Below, piece after piece: positions 15,809 through 24,741 of a stretch of 64,000 nt of DNA. A model generated the notes under the pieces. It did not search any database and was not told the origin of the DNA. It saw only the letters and a list, made by a program, of their open reading frames with translations. The DNA comes from Myxococcus stipitatus (GTDB taxonomy: Bacteria > Myxococcota > Myxococcia > Myxococcales > Myxococcaceae): assembly GCF_038561935.1 (NCBI RefSeq), contig NZ_CP102770.1:9424001-9488000 (forward strand), in the 5' to 3' direction. Each line of letters opens with the position of its first letter. Position 1 is the stretch's first letter. The translations under genes and the position numbers were made by a program.

Positions 15809-17322
15809 GACTCGGGCCCTGGAGCCATGAGGGCTTCCCCTCCATCCTCGCGCTCGTCGAGGAGCGCGCGGGGCTGGCTCCGCCCAGCTGCCCCGCCTCC
15901 GCCGAGGAAGGCATCTCCCGCGCCATGGCTCGCGCCGGGGTCACCGACTTCGACGCGTATCGCATGCACATCGACGCCGACCCGGCGGCGATGGATGACC
16001 TGCTCACCGAGCTCACCATCGGCGAGACGTACTTCTTCCGCACCCCCGAGCACTTCGAGTACCTGCGCCGCGCCATCCTCCCCGCCCTCCGCGAGCAGCA
16101 AGGCGCCGGCTACAACGCGCGGCTGTGGAGCGCGGGGTGTTCGTCCGGCGAGGAGGCCTACTCCATGGCCGCCCTGCTGATGAGCGAGGGCTGGGGCAAC
16201 AACATGGCGGTGTTCGCCACCGACGTGTCTCGCACCGCGCTCGCCCGGGCTCGCCGCGCCCACTATGGCGAGTGGTCCCTGCGAGGCCCCTGGGCCGAGC
16301 GCATGCGCGCCTACCTCCGCCCCGAGGGACGACAGTACGTGCTGTCCCCCGAGGTGAAGCAGCACGTGCGCTTCAGCTACCTGAACCTCGCGCTCGACAC
16401 GTGGCCTTCGCCGGACTCCGGCATCTGGAGGCTCGACGTCATCTTCTGTCGGAACGTGCTCATCTACTTCAACAACTTCACCATCGAGGGCGTGGCTCGC
16501 CGACTCCATGCCTCGCTGCGTGAAGGGGGGATGCTGTTCACGGGCCCCTCGGACCCACCGCTCGGAGGACTCGCTCCGCTGGAGCCCGTCCTCACCGAGT
16601 GGGGCGTGCTCTATCGGCGCCTGCCGCACGGCACCACCGTGTCGGTCCCCGATGTCCTGTCCCCAGGTGAGCCCATGAGCCCTCGCCCGCCGGTGGCGCC
16701 TGTCCCTGCTCCACCCGTCGCGCCCGTGAGCGTCCGTCCTCCGGTGGTCGCTCCGCCGCGTGCTCCCGAGAAGAAGCCCGTGGCGGCTCCGGAAGCCGCT
16801 CCTCGGCGGCCGAGTCCCGTCGAGCTGGGCGCGGCGCGCGCGGCGCTGGAGCGAGGCGACTGGCACGAAGCCGCGACCCGGATGGGCGCGCTGGATACGA
16901 ACCCGGAGACGGCCGCCACCGCCGTGCGCGCCATCGCGAACCTGGACATCCAAGCCGCCATCTACGCCAGCGGAGAGGCGGCTTCTCGCCATCCCCTGGT
17001 GCCCGACCTGCGCTACCTGGAGGCCCTGCTCCTGCTGGGACAGGGGCGGCTCCCCGACGCGGAGCGCTCCGTCCGTCAGGCGCTGTACCTGGAGCCGACG
17101 CTCGCCGTGGCGTGGTTGGTGCTGGGTCGGGTGTTGAATCGGCTCGGTGATACCTCGGGCGCGCTCAAGGCCCTGCGCGAAGCGGAGGTCCTCTGTGATG
17201 CCCTGCCCGCGGATTCGCTCCCGCCGCTCGCGGAAGGAGAGCGCGCGAGCGACCTCGGCCGCGCGGCGCGTGACGAGCGCATCCGGCTGGAGCTCACGCT
17301 GGTCGAAGGCAAGGCTCCGTGA
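15805..17322 (+). CDS. cheR: CheR-type receptor methyltransferase with C-terminal TPR region
   Basis: A protein of 505 residues. The CheR N-terminal helical domain and SAM-dependent domain cover residues 1-280 (TIGETYFFRTPEHFEYLR; WSAGCSSGEEAYSMAALL; DVIFCRNVLIYFN). A Pro/Val-rich linker of about 60 residues follows, then a TPR-like helical region (residues 340-490, including LRYLEALLLLGQGRLPDAERSVRQAL). It would methylate glutamates of the receptor encoded two genes on. CheR-TPR fusions are typical of Wsp (WspC) and Frz (FrzF) systems, where the TPR part tunes methylation. Both ends overlap neighbours (GTGA and TGATG), so the operon is tightly coupled. Confidence 0.92.
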   Translation: MRLGPWSHEGFPSILALVEERAGLAPPSCPASAEEGISRAMARAGVTDFDAYRMHIDADPAAMDDLLTELTIGETYFFRTPEHFEYLRRAILPALREQQGAGYNARLWSAGCSSGEEAYSMAALLMSEGWGNNMAVFATDVSRTALARARRAHYGEWSLRGPWAERMRAYLRPEGRQYVLSPEVKQHVRFSYLNLALDTWPSPDSGIWRLDVIFCRNVLIYFNNFTIEGVARRLHASLREGGMLFTGPSDPPLGGLAPLEPVLTEWGVLYRRLPHGTTVSVPDVLSPGEPMSPRPPVAPVPAPPVAPVSVRPPVVAPPRAPEKKPVAAPEAAPRRPSPVELGAARAALERGDWHEAATRMGALDTNPETAATAVRAIANLDIQAAIYASGEAASRHPLVPDLRYLEALLLLGQGRLPDAERSVRQALYLEPTLAVAWLVLGRVLNRLGDTSGALKALREAEVLCDALPADSLPPLAEGERASDLGRAARDERIRLELTLVEGKAP

Positions 17323-17933
17323 TGGCGGGCTCGCGTGGCATCGACTGGGATGAGGTGCGGGCGCGACTGGCCGCGCTCGAGGCCTCGCGCGAGGCGGAAG
17401 GCACGCTGACGCCCGAGGCCCAGGCCGCGCTGCTGGATGCGCGGGCCCGCTCGCTGAGCCGGCCTCCCGCCCCCGAGGTCGCCCCCGGCACCCTGCGCGA
17501 GATGATTCGCTTCCGCGCGGGCGGACAGCTCTACGCCCTGGAGTCCCGCTTCGTGCTGGAGGTCATCCGCTCGACAGACGTGGTGCCACTGCCGGGGGCG
17601 CCTCCCGCGCTGCGCGGGCTCACGCTCCTGCGCGGAGAGGTCCTCCCCGTCGTGGAGCTGGCGCCGCTGTTCGGCCGGGAGCCGGTGGACAGCACGGGGC
17701 CGCTGCTCGTGCTGGGCATGGGACGCGCCGAGCTGGGCGTGCGCACCGAAGAAGTCCAGGAGGTCACCCAGGTGTCGAGCCAGGAACTGTTGCCCGCGCC
17801 GGTGGCGCTGGCGGAGACCGCGGGGGCGCTGGTGTTCGCCGCCGACAGAGCGGGAACGCTGCTGCTGGAGGGAGAGGCCCTGCTGGGTGACAGTCGCCTC
17901 GTGTTCGACCTGTCCGACGAGGGCGTCGCATGA
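17322..17933 (+). CDS. cheW: CheW-like coupling protein with N-terminal extension
   Basis: A protein of 203 residues. The first 60 form a charged helical extension (RARLAALEASREAEG; LLDARARSLSRPP), as in the second CheW of Wsp-like operons. A CheW domain follows (IRFRAGGQLYALESRFVLEVI; LRGLTLLRGEVLPVVELAPLFG; ELGVRTEEVQEVTQV). The ATG overlaps the upstream stop (TGATG); a GTG one codon earlier is also possible. Two CheWs in one operon imply different partners or ratios in the receptor array. Confidence 0.88.
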   Translation: MAGSRGIDWDEVRARLAALEASREAEGTLTPEAQAALLDARARSLSRPPAPEVAPGTLREMIRFRAGGQLYALESRFVLEVIRSTDVVPLPGAPPALRGLTLLRGEVLPVVELAPLFGREPVDSTGPLLVLGMGRAELGVRTEEVQEVTQVSSQELLPAPVALAETAGALVFAADRAGTLLLEGEALLGDSRLVFDLSDEGVA

Positions 17934-19573
17934 ACATCGGCAACCGCATCGCGGTCGGCTTCGGACTCTCATTGCTCGTGCTGCTGGTCCTGGCGACCGT
18001 CTCGTTCCAGGGCGCGCGGCAGCTCACGGAGACGACGCAAGGACTGCTCAAGGCCCATGAGAACTTCCGGCTGGTCCGCGAGCTGCGCGCGCTGCTCATC
18101 GACGCGGAGACCGGTCAGCGGGGCTTCCTCCTCACGGGCGAGGAGCCCTACCTGGAGCCCTACCAGCAGGCCCTCTCCACGCTCCGGCAGGACCAGAACC
18201 TCTTGCGCGACGCGCTGGCGGCCTACCCCGACCAGCGCAACCGCCTGGTGCGTCTGGAGCCGCTCATCGTGAGCCGGTTGGCGTTGCTCGAGGAGGGCAT
18301 CCGCCTGCGCCGCCAGGGGGGACTGGAGGCCGCGCTGCCGGTCATCCGCAGCAACCGGGGCAAGGACCTCATGGACCAGATTCGCGACGTCATCAACGAG
18401 ATGCTCGCGGATGAGCAGGAGCGGTGGACGGAGCACGCCGATGAGGCCCGGTCCACCGCGCTGCAAATCAAGTGGGTGCTGTCCGTCTGCACGGTGCTGG
18501 GGGTGCTCATCGTCGCGGTGGGCAGCTATCTGGTGACTCGCAGCATCACCGCCCCGCTGCGCCAGCTGGTGGTGGGCGCGGAGCAGCTGGGCCTGGGACA
18601 TTCCAATCACCGCATCCAACTGAAGAGCCGCGATGAGATGGCGGAGCTGGCGCGCGCCTTCAACGAGATGGCGGAGCGCCGCCAGCAGGCGGAGGCGCAC
18701 ATCGCCAAGCAGTCCGAGCAGCGCGACCACACGCTCAGGACGGTGGCGGAGTTCGTCAATCAGCTCGCGAGCACCAGCGCGGAGATCCTGGCCAGCACAA
18801 CGGAGCAGGTCGCGGGGGCGCAGGAGCAGGGCAGCGCGGTGACGGAGACGGTGAGCACCATCGAGGAGATCACCAAGACGTCCGAGGAGGCCGCGGGGCG
18901 TGCGCGGGACGTCAGCAACTCCGCTCGGCACGCGGAGGAGGTGGGGCGCGCGGGGCGCCGCTCGGTGGAGGAGGCGGTCACGTCCATGAGCGTGCTGCGC
19001 GAGCAGGTGGAGTCGATTGCCTCGCGCATCCTCGCGCTGGCGGAGCAGGCGCAGGCCATTGGCGACATCATCACCACGGTCAATGACATCTCCGAGCAGA
19101 CGCACATGCTCGCGCTCAATGCGTCCATCGAGGCGAGCCGCGCGGGGGAGAACGGCCGAGGCTTCGCGGTGGTCGCCACGGAGGTGAAGGCGCTGGCGGA
19201 CCAGTCCAAGAAGGCGACGGGACAGGTGCGGCAGATTCTCGGGCAGATACAGAAGGCCACGCATGGCGCGGTGATGACGACGGAGGAGGGAACCAAGAGC
19301 GTGGCGTCGACCACGCGCATCGTCTCCGAGGCGGGCGCCACCATCCAGGCGCTGAGCGACCTGCTGGCTCAGGCGTCGCTCACGGCCGCGCAGATCGCGG
19401 CGTCCGCGAACCAGCAGGCGACGGGCATCGCGCAAATCCGGCAGGCGATGCATGACGTGAATCAGGCGACGCAGCAGGGGTTGATGTCCGCGCGGCAGAC
19501 GGAGCGGGCGATGCAGGACATCAACGGCATGGGGCAGAAGCTCAAGAACCTGCTGGATGAGTACGGCCGCTGA
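17930..19573 (+). CDS. CHASE3/HAMP methyl-accepting chemotaxis protein
   Basis: A receptor of 547 residues. The N-terminal helix (VGFGLSLLVLLVLATVSF) is followed by a CHASE3-type helical sensor (RELRALLIDAETGQRGFLLTGEEPYLEPYQ) and a second membrane helix (VCTVLGVLIVAVGSYLV). A HAMP domain comes next, then the cytoplasmic signalling hairpin with tip EQTHMLALNASIEASRAGENGRGFAVVATEVKALAD. It should feed the CheA of this operon through the CheWs. The CHASE3 ligand is unknown. The ATGA overlap with the preceding cheW and TGATG overlap with cheA show coupled translation. Confidence 0.92.
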   Translation: MNIGNRIAVGFGLSLLVLLVLATVSFQGARQLTETTQGLLKAHENFRLVRELRALLIDAETGQRGFLLTGEEPYLEPYQQALSTLRQDQNLLRDALAAYPDQRNRLVRLEPLIVSRLALLEEGIRLRRQGGLEAALPVIRSNRGKDLMDQIRDVINEMLADEQERWTEHADEARSTALQIKWVLSVCTVLGVLIVAVGSYLVTRSITAPLRQLVVGAEQLGLGHSNHRIQLKSRDEMAELARAFNEMAERRQQAEAHIAKQSEQRDHTLRTVAEFVNQLASTSAEILASTTEQVAGAQEQGSAVTETVSTIEEITKTSEEAAGRARDVSNSARHAEEVGRAGRRSVEEAVTSMSVLREQVESIASRILALAEQAQAIGDIITTVNDISEQTHMLALNASIEASRAGENGRGFAVVATEVKALADQSKKATGQVRQILGQIQKATHGAVMTTEEGTKSVASTTRIVSEAGATIQALSDLLAQASLTAAQIAASANQQATGIAQIRQAMHDVNQATQQGLMSARQTERAMQDINGMGQKLKNLLDEYGR

Positions 19574-21852
19574 TGGACCGCGACAGGCTGGCGCAGGCGC
19601 TGCTCGCCACGTTCCTCGAGGAGTTGGAGGGGCATGTGGCGTCGCTCAACCGCGACCTGCTCGCGCTGGAGCGGGAGCAGGAGCCGACGCGCTCGGGGGA
19701 GCTGGTGGCGTCGCTGCTGCGCACGCTGCACAGCGTGAAGGGGGCGGCGCGGGCGGCGAGTGCGTTGCTGGTGGAGACGGCGTGTCACCGGCTGGAGGAG
19801 GTGCTGGAGCCGCTGCGCGATGGGCGTGGTGGGACGCCGGAGCTGTTCGAGCTGTGTTTCACCGCGGTGGATGCGCTGGACGATGCGGGGCGGAGGCTCG
19901 CGACGAAGCAGGAGCTGACGGGCTCGCCGCTGGAGAACATGCTGCCGGAGCTGCAACGGGCCGCGGATGCGGCGCTCGGGCTGCCGTCGACTCCGGGTGC
20001 TGCTCCTTCCCAAGGCGCGGAGGAACCCTCACAAACCCACGAGCCTTCGGACGCGCGTGAGGTGCAGCCACCTTCTCCCGAGTCATCACCCACGAAGGCC
20101 CCCGACTCGGGCTCGATGGGCCCCCCTGCTCCACCCCCCACTCGCGCGGCGAGTTCCTCGGGCCCTCCGTCCTCGGAGCCCGTGTCCAACGGGCCCACAG
20201 TCCAGGAGACAACCCTCCCCGTTCGCGTCTCCGCGCAGAAGCTCGACGCCCTCCTCGCGCGCAGTGGCGAGCTGCGCGTCGCCGCGCTCCGACTCGAAGG
20301 ACGGACCGACGCGCTGGAGACCATCCGCGAGGAGCTGGCCCGCGTCCGCGACGCCGTCCACGGCACCGAAGGCGAAGCCGCGCTCCGCCGCGCGGAGACC
20401 GAGCTCGCACGCGTGACCCGCGACCTCTCCGCCGACCGAAGAGCCCTCGACGGCGTCGCCACCGGCATGGATGACGAGGTCCGCCGCGCCCGCACCCTCC
20501 CCTTCCTCGAAGGTCTCTCCGGCCTCGAACGCGCCGCACGCGACGTCGCCCGCTCCGAGGGCAAGAAGGTCCGCCTCGACATCCTCGGCGGCTCCCTCGA
20601 GCTCGACCGCTCCCTCCTCCAATCCCTGCGCGAACCCCTCCTCCACCTCGTCCGCAACGCCGTTGCCCACGGCCTCGAATCCCCCGAGGACCGCCTCCAC
20701 GCCGGCAAGCCCGACGAAGGCCGCGTCACCCTCTCCGCGCGCCTTCACGGCAGCCGCGTCGAAGTCACCGTGGAGGACGACGGCCGAGGGCTCGACCTCG
20801 CCGCCCTCCGCGCACGCGCCCTCGCCCAGGGCCTCGACGTCCCCGAGGACGACGAGGACGTCGCCCGCCTCGCCTTCCACTCCGGCCTCTCCACCTCCCC
20901 CCGCATCACCGAAGTCGCCGGCAGAGGCGTCGGCCTCGACGTCGTCCGCGCCGAGGTCGAGGCCCTCCGAGGCACCGTCGAGGTCTCCACCCAACCCAGA
21001 CAAGGCACCCGCTTCACGCTCGACGTCCCCCTCACCCTCAGCACCCTGCGCGTCCTCCTCGTGTCCGCCGGAGGACAAATCCTCGCCCTCGCCAGCGAAG
21101 GCGTCGCACGGCTCGTCCGCCTCTCCCCCGACGAGGTCCGCGAAATCGAAGGACGCCCCACCTGGGTGTCCCAGGATGCGCTCATCCCCCTCGCCGCCCT
21201 GGCGGATGTCCTCGGCTTCCCCGCCGGCCCCGCCCGACAACGCCGAGGCGCCGTCGTCCTCGCCGCCGGCACCGCGCGCGCCGCGCTCGTCGTGGACGAC
21301 GTGCTGGCCGAACAGGAGGCCCTCGTCCGCGCGCTCGGCCCTCGCGTCCGCCGCGCCCGCCATGTGTCCGCGGCGGCGGTGCTGCCAGACGGACGCCTGT
21401 CCCTGCTCCTCAACCCCGCCTCCCTGGTGCGCGCCGCGGGCGGGCGTCCGGCCTCGGCGCTGTTCCCCACCCCGGCGGCGAAGCGGAAGCGGCGGCGCAT
21501 CATCCTGGCGGACGACTCGCCCACCACCCGCGCGCTGGAGCAGAGCATCCTGGAGGGCGCGGGCTACGACGTGCTGCCTTGCGCGGACGGCGCCGAGGCC
21601 TGGGAGCGCCTCCAGGCGGGCGGCGCCGACGCCATGGTCCTCGACGTGGAGATGCCACGCATGGACGGCGTCACCCTCACGGAGACCATCCGAGCCGCAC
21701 CCCGCTTCGCCCGGCTCCCCGTGGTGCTCGTCACCGCCCGAGGCCGCCCCGAGGACAAGGCCCGCGGGCTGAAAGCCGGGGCCAGTGCCTATCTTGTGAA
21801 GAGCGCATTCGACCCGAGCAGCCTGCTGGAGGCCCTGAGACGACTCCTATGA
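19573..21852 (+). CDS. cheA: CheA histidine kinase with C-terminal receiver domain
   Basis: A hybrid CheA of 759 residues. The HPt domain holds the phospho-histidine in LRTLHSVKGAARA (His53). After a 100-residue Pro/Ser-rich linker come the dimerisation and ATPase domains (HLVRNAVAHGLESPEDR; VTVEDDGRGLDL; GRGVGLDVVRAEVEALRGTVEV) and a CheW-like regulatory domain (RVLLVSAGGQILALASEGVARLV). The receiver domain at the end has RIILADDSPTTRA, phospho-acceptor Asp691 in MVLDVEMPRMDG and Lys743. CheA-REC fusions occur in FrzE and WspE. The fused receiver probably acts as phosphate sink or internal output, since no separate CheY lies in the operon. Confidence 0.93.
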   Translation: MDRDRLAQALLATFLEELEGHVASLNRDLLALEREQEPTRSGELVASLLRTLHSVKGAARAASALLVETACHRLEEVLEPLRDGRGGTPELFELCFTAVDALDDAGRRLATKQELTGSPLENMLPELQRAADAALGLPSTPGAAPSQGAEEPSQTHEPSDAREVQPPSPESSPTKAPDSGSMGPPAPPPTRAASSSGPPSSEPVSNGPTVQETTLPVRVSAQKLDALLARSGELRVAALRLEGRTDALETIREELARVRDAVHGTEGEAALRRAETELARVTRDLSADRRALDGVATGMDDEVRRARTLPFLEGLSGLERAARDVARSEGKKVRLDILGGSLELDRSLLQSLREPLLHLVRNAVAHGLESPEDRLHAGKPDEGRVTLSARLHGSRVEVTVEDDGRGLDLAALRARALAQGLDVPEDDEDVARLAFHSGLSTSPRITEVAGRGVGLDVVRAEVEALRGTVEVSTQPRQGTRFTLDVPLTLSTLRVLLVSAGGQILALASEGVARLVRLSPDEVREIEGRPTWVSQDALIPLAALADVLGFPAGPARQRRGAVVLAAGTARAALVVDDVLAEQEALVRALGPRVRRARHVSAAAVLPDGRLSLLLNPASLVRAAGGRPASALFPTPAAKRKRRRIILADDSPTTRALEQSILEGAGYDVLPCADGAEAWERLQAGGADAMVLDVEMPRMDGVTLTETIRAAPRFARLPVVLVTARGRPEDKARGLKAGASAYLVKSAFDPSSLLEALRRLL

Positions 21853-22916
21853 CGACGAGGACCGAACCCATGCGCATCGTGGTGGCCGAGGACTCCCCCA
21901 CCGCCCGCCGTCTCCTGGTGGAAATCCTCCGCGCCGACCCGGGCCTCACCGTGGTGGGCGAAGCCCGCGACGGCGTGGAGGCCGTGGAGCTCACCCAACG
22001 ACTGCGGCCCCACCTGGTGACCATGGACATCCAGATGCCGCGCATGGATGGACTCGAGGCCACCCGCCGCATCATGACCGAGGCCCCCACGCCCATCGTC
22101 GTCGTGTCGACACTGGTGGAGCGCGACATCCAGACCTCCATGACCGCGCTGCGCGCCGGAGCGCTCGCCGTCCTCCAGAAGCCCGTGGGCCCGGAGTCCC
22201 CGGACTTCGACGCGGAGAGCCGCCGCCTGCGCGACACCCTCAAGGCCATGGCCGAGGTGAAGGTCGTCCGGCGCTGGCCGGACCGAAGCCCCTCGCCCAC
22301 CTCGCCCGCACGTCCCCTCGCGCGCAAGGACATCCCCCCGCGCGCCGCGGTGGTCGCCCTGGCCGCCTCCACCGGAGGCCCCGCCGCCCTCTTCCAGCTC
22401 CTCTCGGAGCTCCCCCCCGACTTCCCCGCGCCGCTGCTCGTGGTGCAGCACATCGCTATCGGCTTCAGCCAGGGCCTGGCCTCCTGGCTGGCCACCGCGG
22501 GCCCGCTCCCCGTGCAGGTCGCGGAGGAAGGGACGCTGCTCCTGCCGGGCCACGTCTACCTCGCGCCCGACGACAGACACCTGGGCGTCCTGGATGGACG
22601 GGCCCAGGTCTCCAAGGCCGCGCCCGTCCACGGCTTCCGTCCCTCGGCGACGTGGCTGTTCCGTTCCGTGGCGCGCTCCCACGGCCGCGAGGCCCTGGCC
22701 GTGGTCCTCACCGGCATGGGCCAGGATGGACTGGAGGGCATCCGCGAGCTGCGCGACGCCGGAGGCCGCGTGTTGGCGCAGGACGAGGCCTCCTCCGTCG
22801 TCTTCGGCATGCCCGGAGTCGTGGTGGGCGCGGGCCTGGCCAACGAGGTCGTCTCGCTGACGGACCTGCCCGCGCGCCTGTCGCTCGCCGTATGGGCAAG
22901 CACACAGCCGTCCTGA
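21849..22916 (+). CDS. cheB: CheB chemoreceptor methylesterase/response regulator
   Basis: A protein of 355 residues. The receiver domain covers residues 8-125, with the acidic pair at Glu14-Asp15 and phospho-acceptor Asp60 (VTMDIQMPRMDG). After a linker, the methylesterase domain (165-350) has the triad Ser174 (ALAASTGGP), His201 (VVQHI) and Asp293 (TGMGQDGLEG). It removes methyl groups from receptor glutamates, opposing the CheR. It starts at ATGA overlapping the cheA stop. It is the last gene of the coupled operon; the next gene begins about 100 bases later. Confidence 0.95.
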   Translation: MTTRTEPMRIVVAEDSPTARRLLVEILRADPGLTVVGEARDGVEAVELTQRLRPHLVTMDIQMPRMDGLEATRRIMTEAPTPIVVVSTLVERDIQTSMTALRAGALAVLQKPVGPESPDFDAESRRLRDTLKAMAEVKVVRRWPDRSPSPTSPARPLARKDIPPRAAVVALAASTGGPAALFQLLSELPPDFPAPLLVVQHIAIGFSQGLASWLATAGPLPVQVAEEGTLLLPGHVYLAPDDRHLGVLDGRAQVSKAAPVHGFRPSATWLFRSVARSHGREALAVVLTGMGQDGLEGIRELRDAGGRVLAQDEASSVVFGMPGVVVGAGLANEVVSLTDLPARLSLAVWASTQPS

Positions 22917-23021
22917 CTTCCGTCACCTCGTGCCCAACCCGCGAGCGGTGCACACCTCTCGCGGAATGGCCTCCCCTCCGAGCGGTGTCGATATCCCGAC
23001 GGCTCCACCTCTTCGCACCGG

Positions 23022-24707
23022 ATGAGTGAGACCTTGCCCCCCTTCGCATCCGCCTTCGAGGCGCTCCCCGACCCGGCCTATGTGCTCGATGCCCAGGGCC
23101 GCATCCTCACGTGCAGCACCTCCGGAGCGCGGGCCTTCGGACGAGGCCCCGAGTCCCTGGCCGGACTCCACTGGAGCGAGCTGGGCATCCCCGCCGAGGA
23201 CATCGCGAGGCTGGAGGCCGCCCGGGCGCTGACGCTGGCGCGCGGCTGCTGCGTCAGCGAGGAGCTGCCCTGGCCCGTGGACACCGGCCTGCGCCGTCAC
23301 TCGGTGGTGCTCACCCCGCTGCCGGAGGGCACCGTGCTCGTGACGGCGAGGCCCCTCACGGAGGCGGAGGCGGTGTACTCGCGCGCGCTGGAGCTGGAGC
23401 AGGCCTCTCGCGCGGAGGTCGAGCAGGCGGAGCGGCGGCGCTCGTTCCTCTATCAGGCGATGACGACGCTGTTCACCCATCCGCCGGACCCTCACGGCAT
23501 GTACACGCTGCTGGCGCACCTGGCGGTGCCGGACCTGGCGGACTGGTGCCTGGTGGACGCGCTGGAGCAAGGCCCCTGGGTGTCGCGCGTGGCGGTGGCG
23601 TGCCTGGACCCGACGCAGCGAGAGCGCGCGGGCGACCTCCCCGACCGCATCGAGCTGCACGACGACGCCCCCGTGGGGCTGCTGCGCGTGCTGCGCACCG
23701 GAGAGCCGGAGCTGGTGCCCGCGGTGACGGACTCGCTCCTGCGCGCGGCGGCGTCAGAGCCCGCGCACCCGGCGCTGCTGCTCACGCTGCAGGCGCGCTC
23801 GTACATGATTGTGCCGCTGCGCGCGCGAGGCCACACGCTGGGCGCCGTCACCTTCGTGTCGTCCGGCTCGGGCCGGCGGTATGGCCCCGAGGACCTCGCG
23901 TTGGCGGAGGACCTCTGCCTGCGCGCGAGCCTGGCCATCGACAACGCGCGGCTCGTGGGTGAGTCGCGCCGGGCCGCGCGCGCACGCGAGGACCTGCTGG
24001 CCGTGGTGTCGCACGACTTGAAGAACCCGCTGGGCGTGGTGCAGCTGGGCGCGGCGCTGCTGGCGCGAGGCCCTGGCTCGAAGCCCGGTGGCGAGGTGGT
24101 GGCCAAGCAGGCCACGCGCATCCAGGACGCGACGGACCGCATGTCGCGCCTCATCTCGGACCTGCTGGACTGGGGACGGCTGGAGGCCGGGGGGCTGCCG
24201 CTCGACCTGGGAGAGCACTCGATGACGGCGCTCCTCACGGAGGCCACCGAGTCCATCCGCCCGCTGGCCGAGGCCAAGGGCCTGCACCTCTACATGCAGC
24301 CGCCCGAGGACGACGTGCGCGTGCGCTGCGACCGGACGCGGGTGCTGCAGGTGCTGGGCAACCTCATGGGCAACGCGGTGAAGTTCACGCCCTCCGGGGG
24401 AGACCTGGAGGTGGGCGCGTCCGTGCGCGACGGCCTGGTGTGCATCCACGTGCGGGACACCGGGGACGGCATCGCCGAGGAAGCGCTGCCCCACATCTTC
24501 GACCGCTACTGGCAGGCGCGCGACGCGACCAGCCGAGGCACGGGCCTGGGGCTCGCCATCGCCAAGGGGTTGGTGGAGGCGCACGGGGGCCACATCCACG
24601 CGCGCAGCACCCGGGGGGAGGGCAGCACGTTCGCGTTCACCCTCCCGCTGGTGGGCGTGTCCACCTCACCGCACTCCACGCGGTCCCGTCCACGTCTGGA
24701 CGCCTGA
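23022..24707 (+). CDS. soluble PAS-GAF sensor histidine kinase
   Basis: A kinase of 561 residues with no membrane helix. A PAS-like domain covers residues 8-120 (ALPDPAYVLDAQGRILTCS), followed by a short coiled coil and a GAF-like domain at roughly 145-310 (SYMIVPLRARGHTLGAVTFV; YGPEDLALAEDLCLRASLAIDNARL). The H-box is VVSHDLKNPLGVVQL, and the ATPase domain has NLMGNAVKFTPSGG, DTGDGIAEEALPHIFDRYWQ and GTGLGLAIAKGLVEAHGG. It lies about 105 bases after cheB, so it may be co-transcribed with the che operon, but it has its own start region and no receiver domain. Confidence 0.88.
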   Translation: MSETLPPFASAFEALPDPAYVLDAQGRILTCSTSGARAFGRGPESLAGLHWSELGIPAEDIARLEAARALTLARGCCVSEELPWPVDTGLRRHSVVLTPLPEGTVLVTARPLTEAEAVYSRALELEQASRAEVEQAERRRSFLYQAMTTLFTHPPDPHGMYTLLAHLAVPDLADWCLVDALEQGPWVSRVAVACLDPTQRERAGDLPDRIELHDDAPVGLLRVLRTGEPELVPAVTDSLLRAAASEPAHPALLLTLQARSYMIVPLRARGHTLGAVTFVSSGSGRRYGPEDLALAEDLCLRASLAIDNARLVGESRRAARAREDLLAVVSHDLKNPLGVVQLGAALLARGPGSKPGGEVVAKQATRIQDATDRMSRLISDLLDWGRLEAGGLPLDLGEHSMTALLTEATESIRPLAEAKGLHLYMQPPEDDVRVRCDRTRVLQVLGNLMGNAVKFTPSGGDLEVGASVRDGLVCIHVRDTGDGIAEEALPHIFDRYWQARDATSRGTGLGLAIAKGLVEAHGGHIHARSTRGEGSTFAFTLPLVGVSTSPHSTRSRPRLDA

Positions 24708-24741
24708 GTCGCTCGCGGGTGGGTAGAGTCGTGCTCACGAC

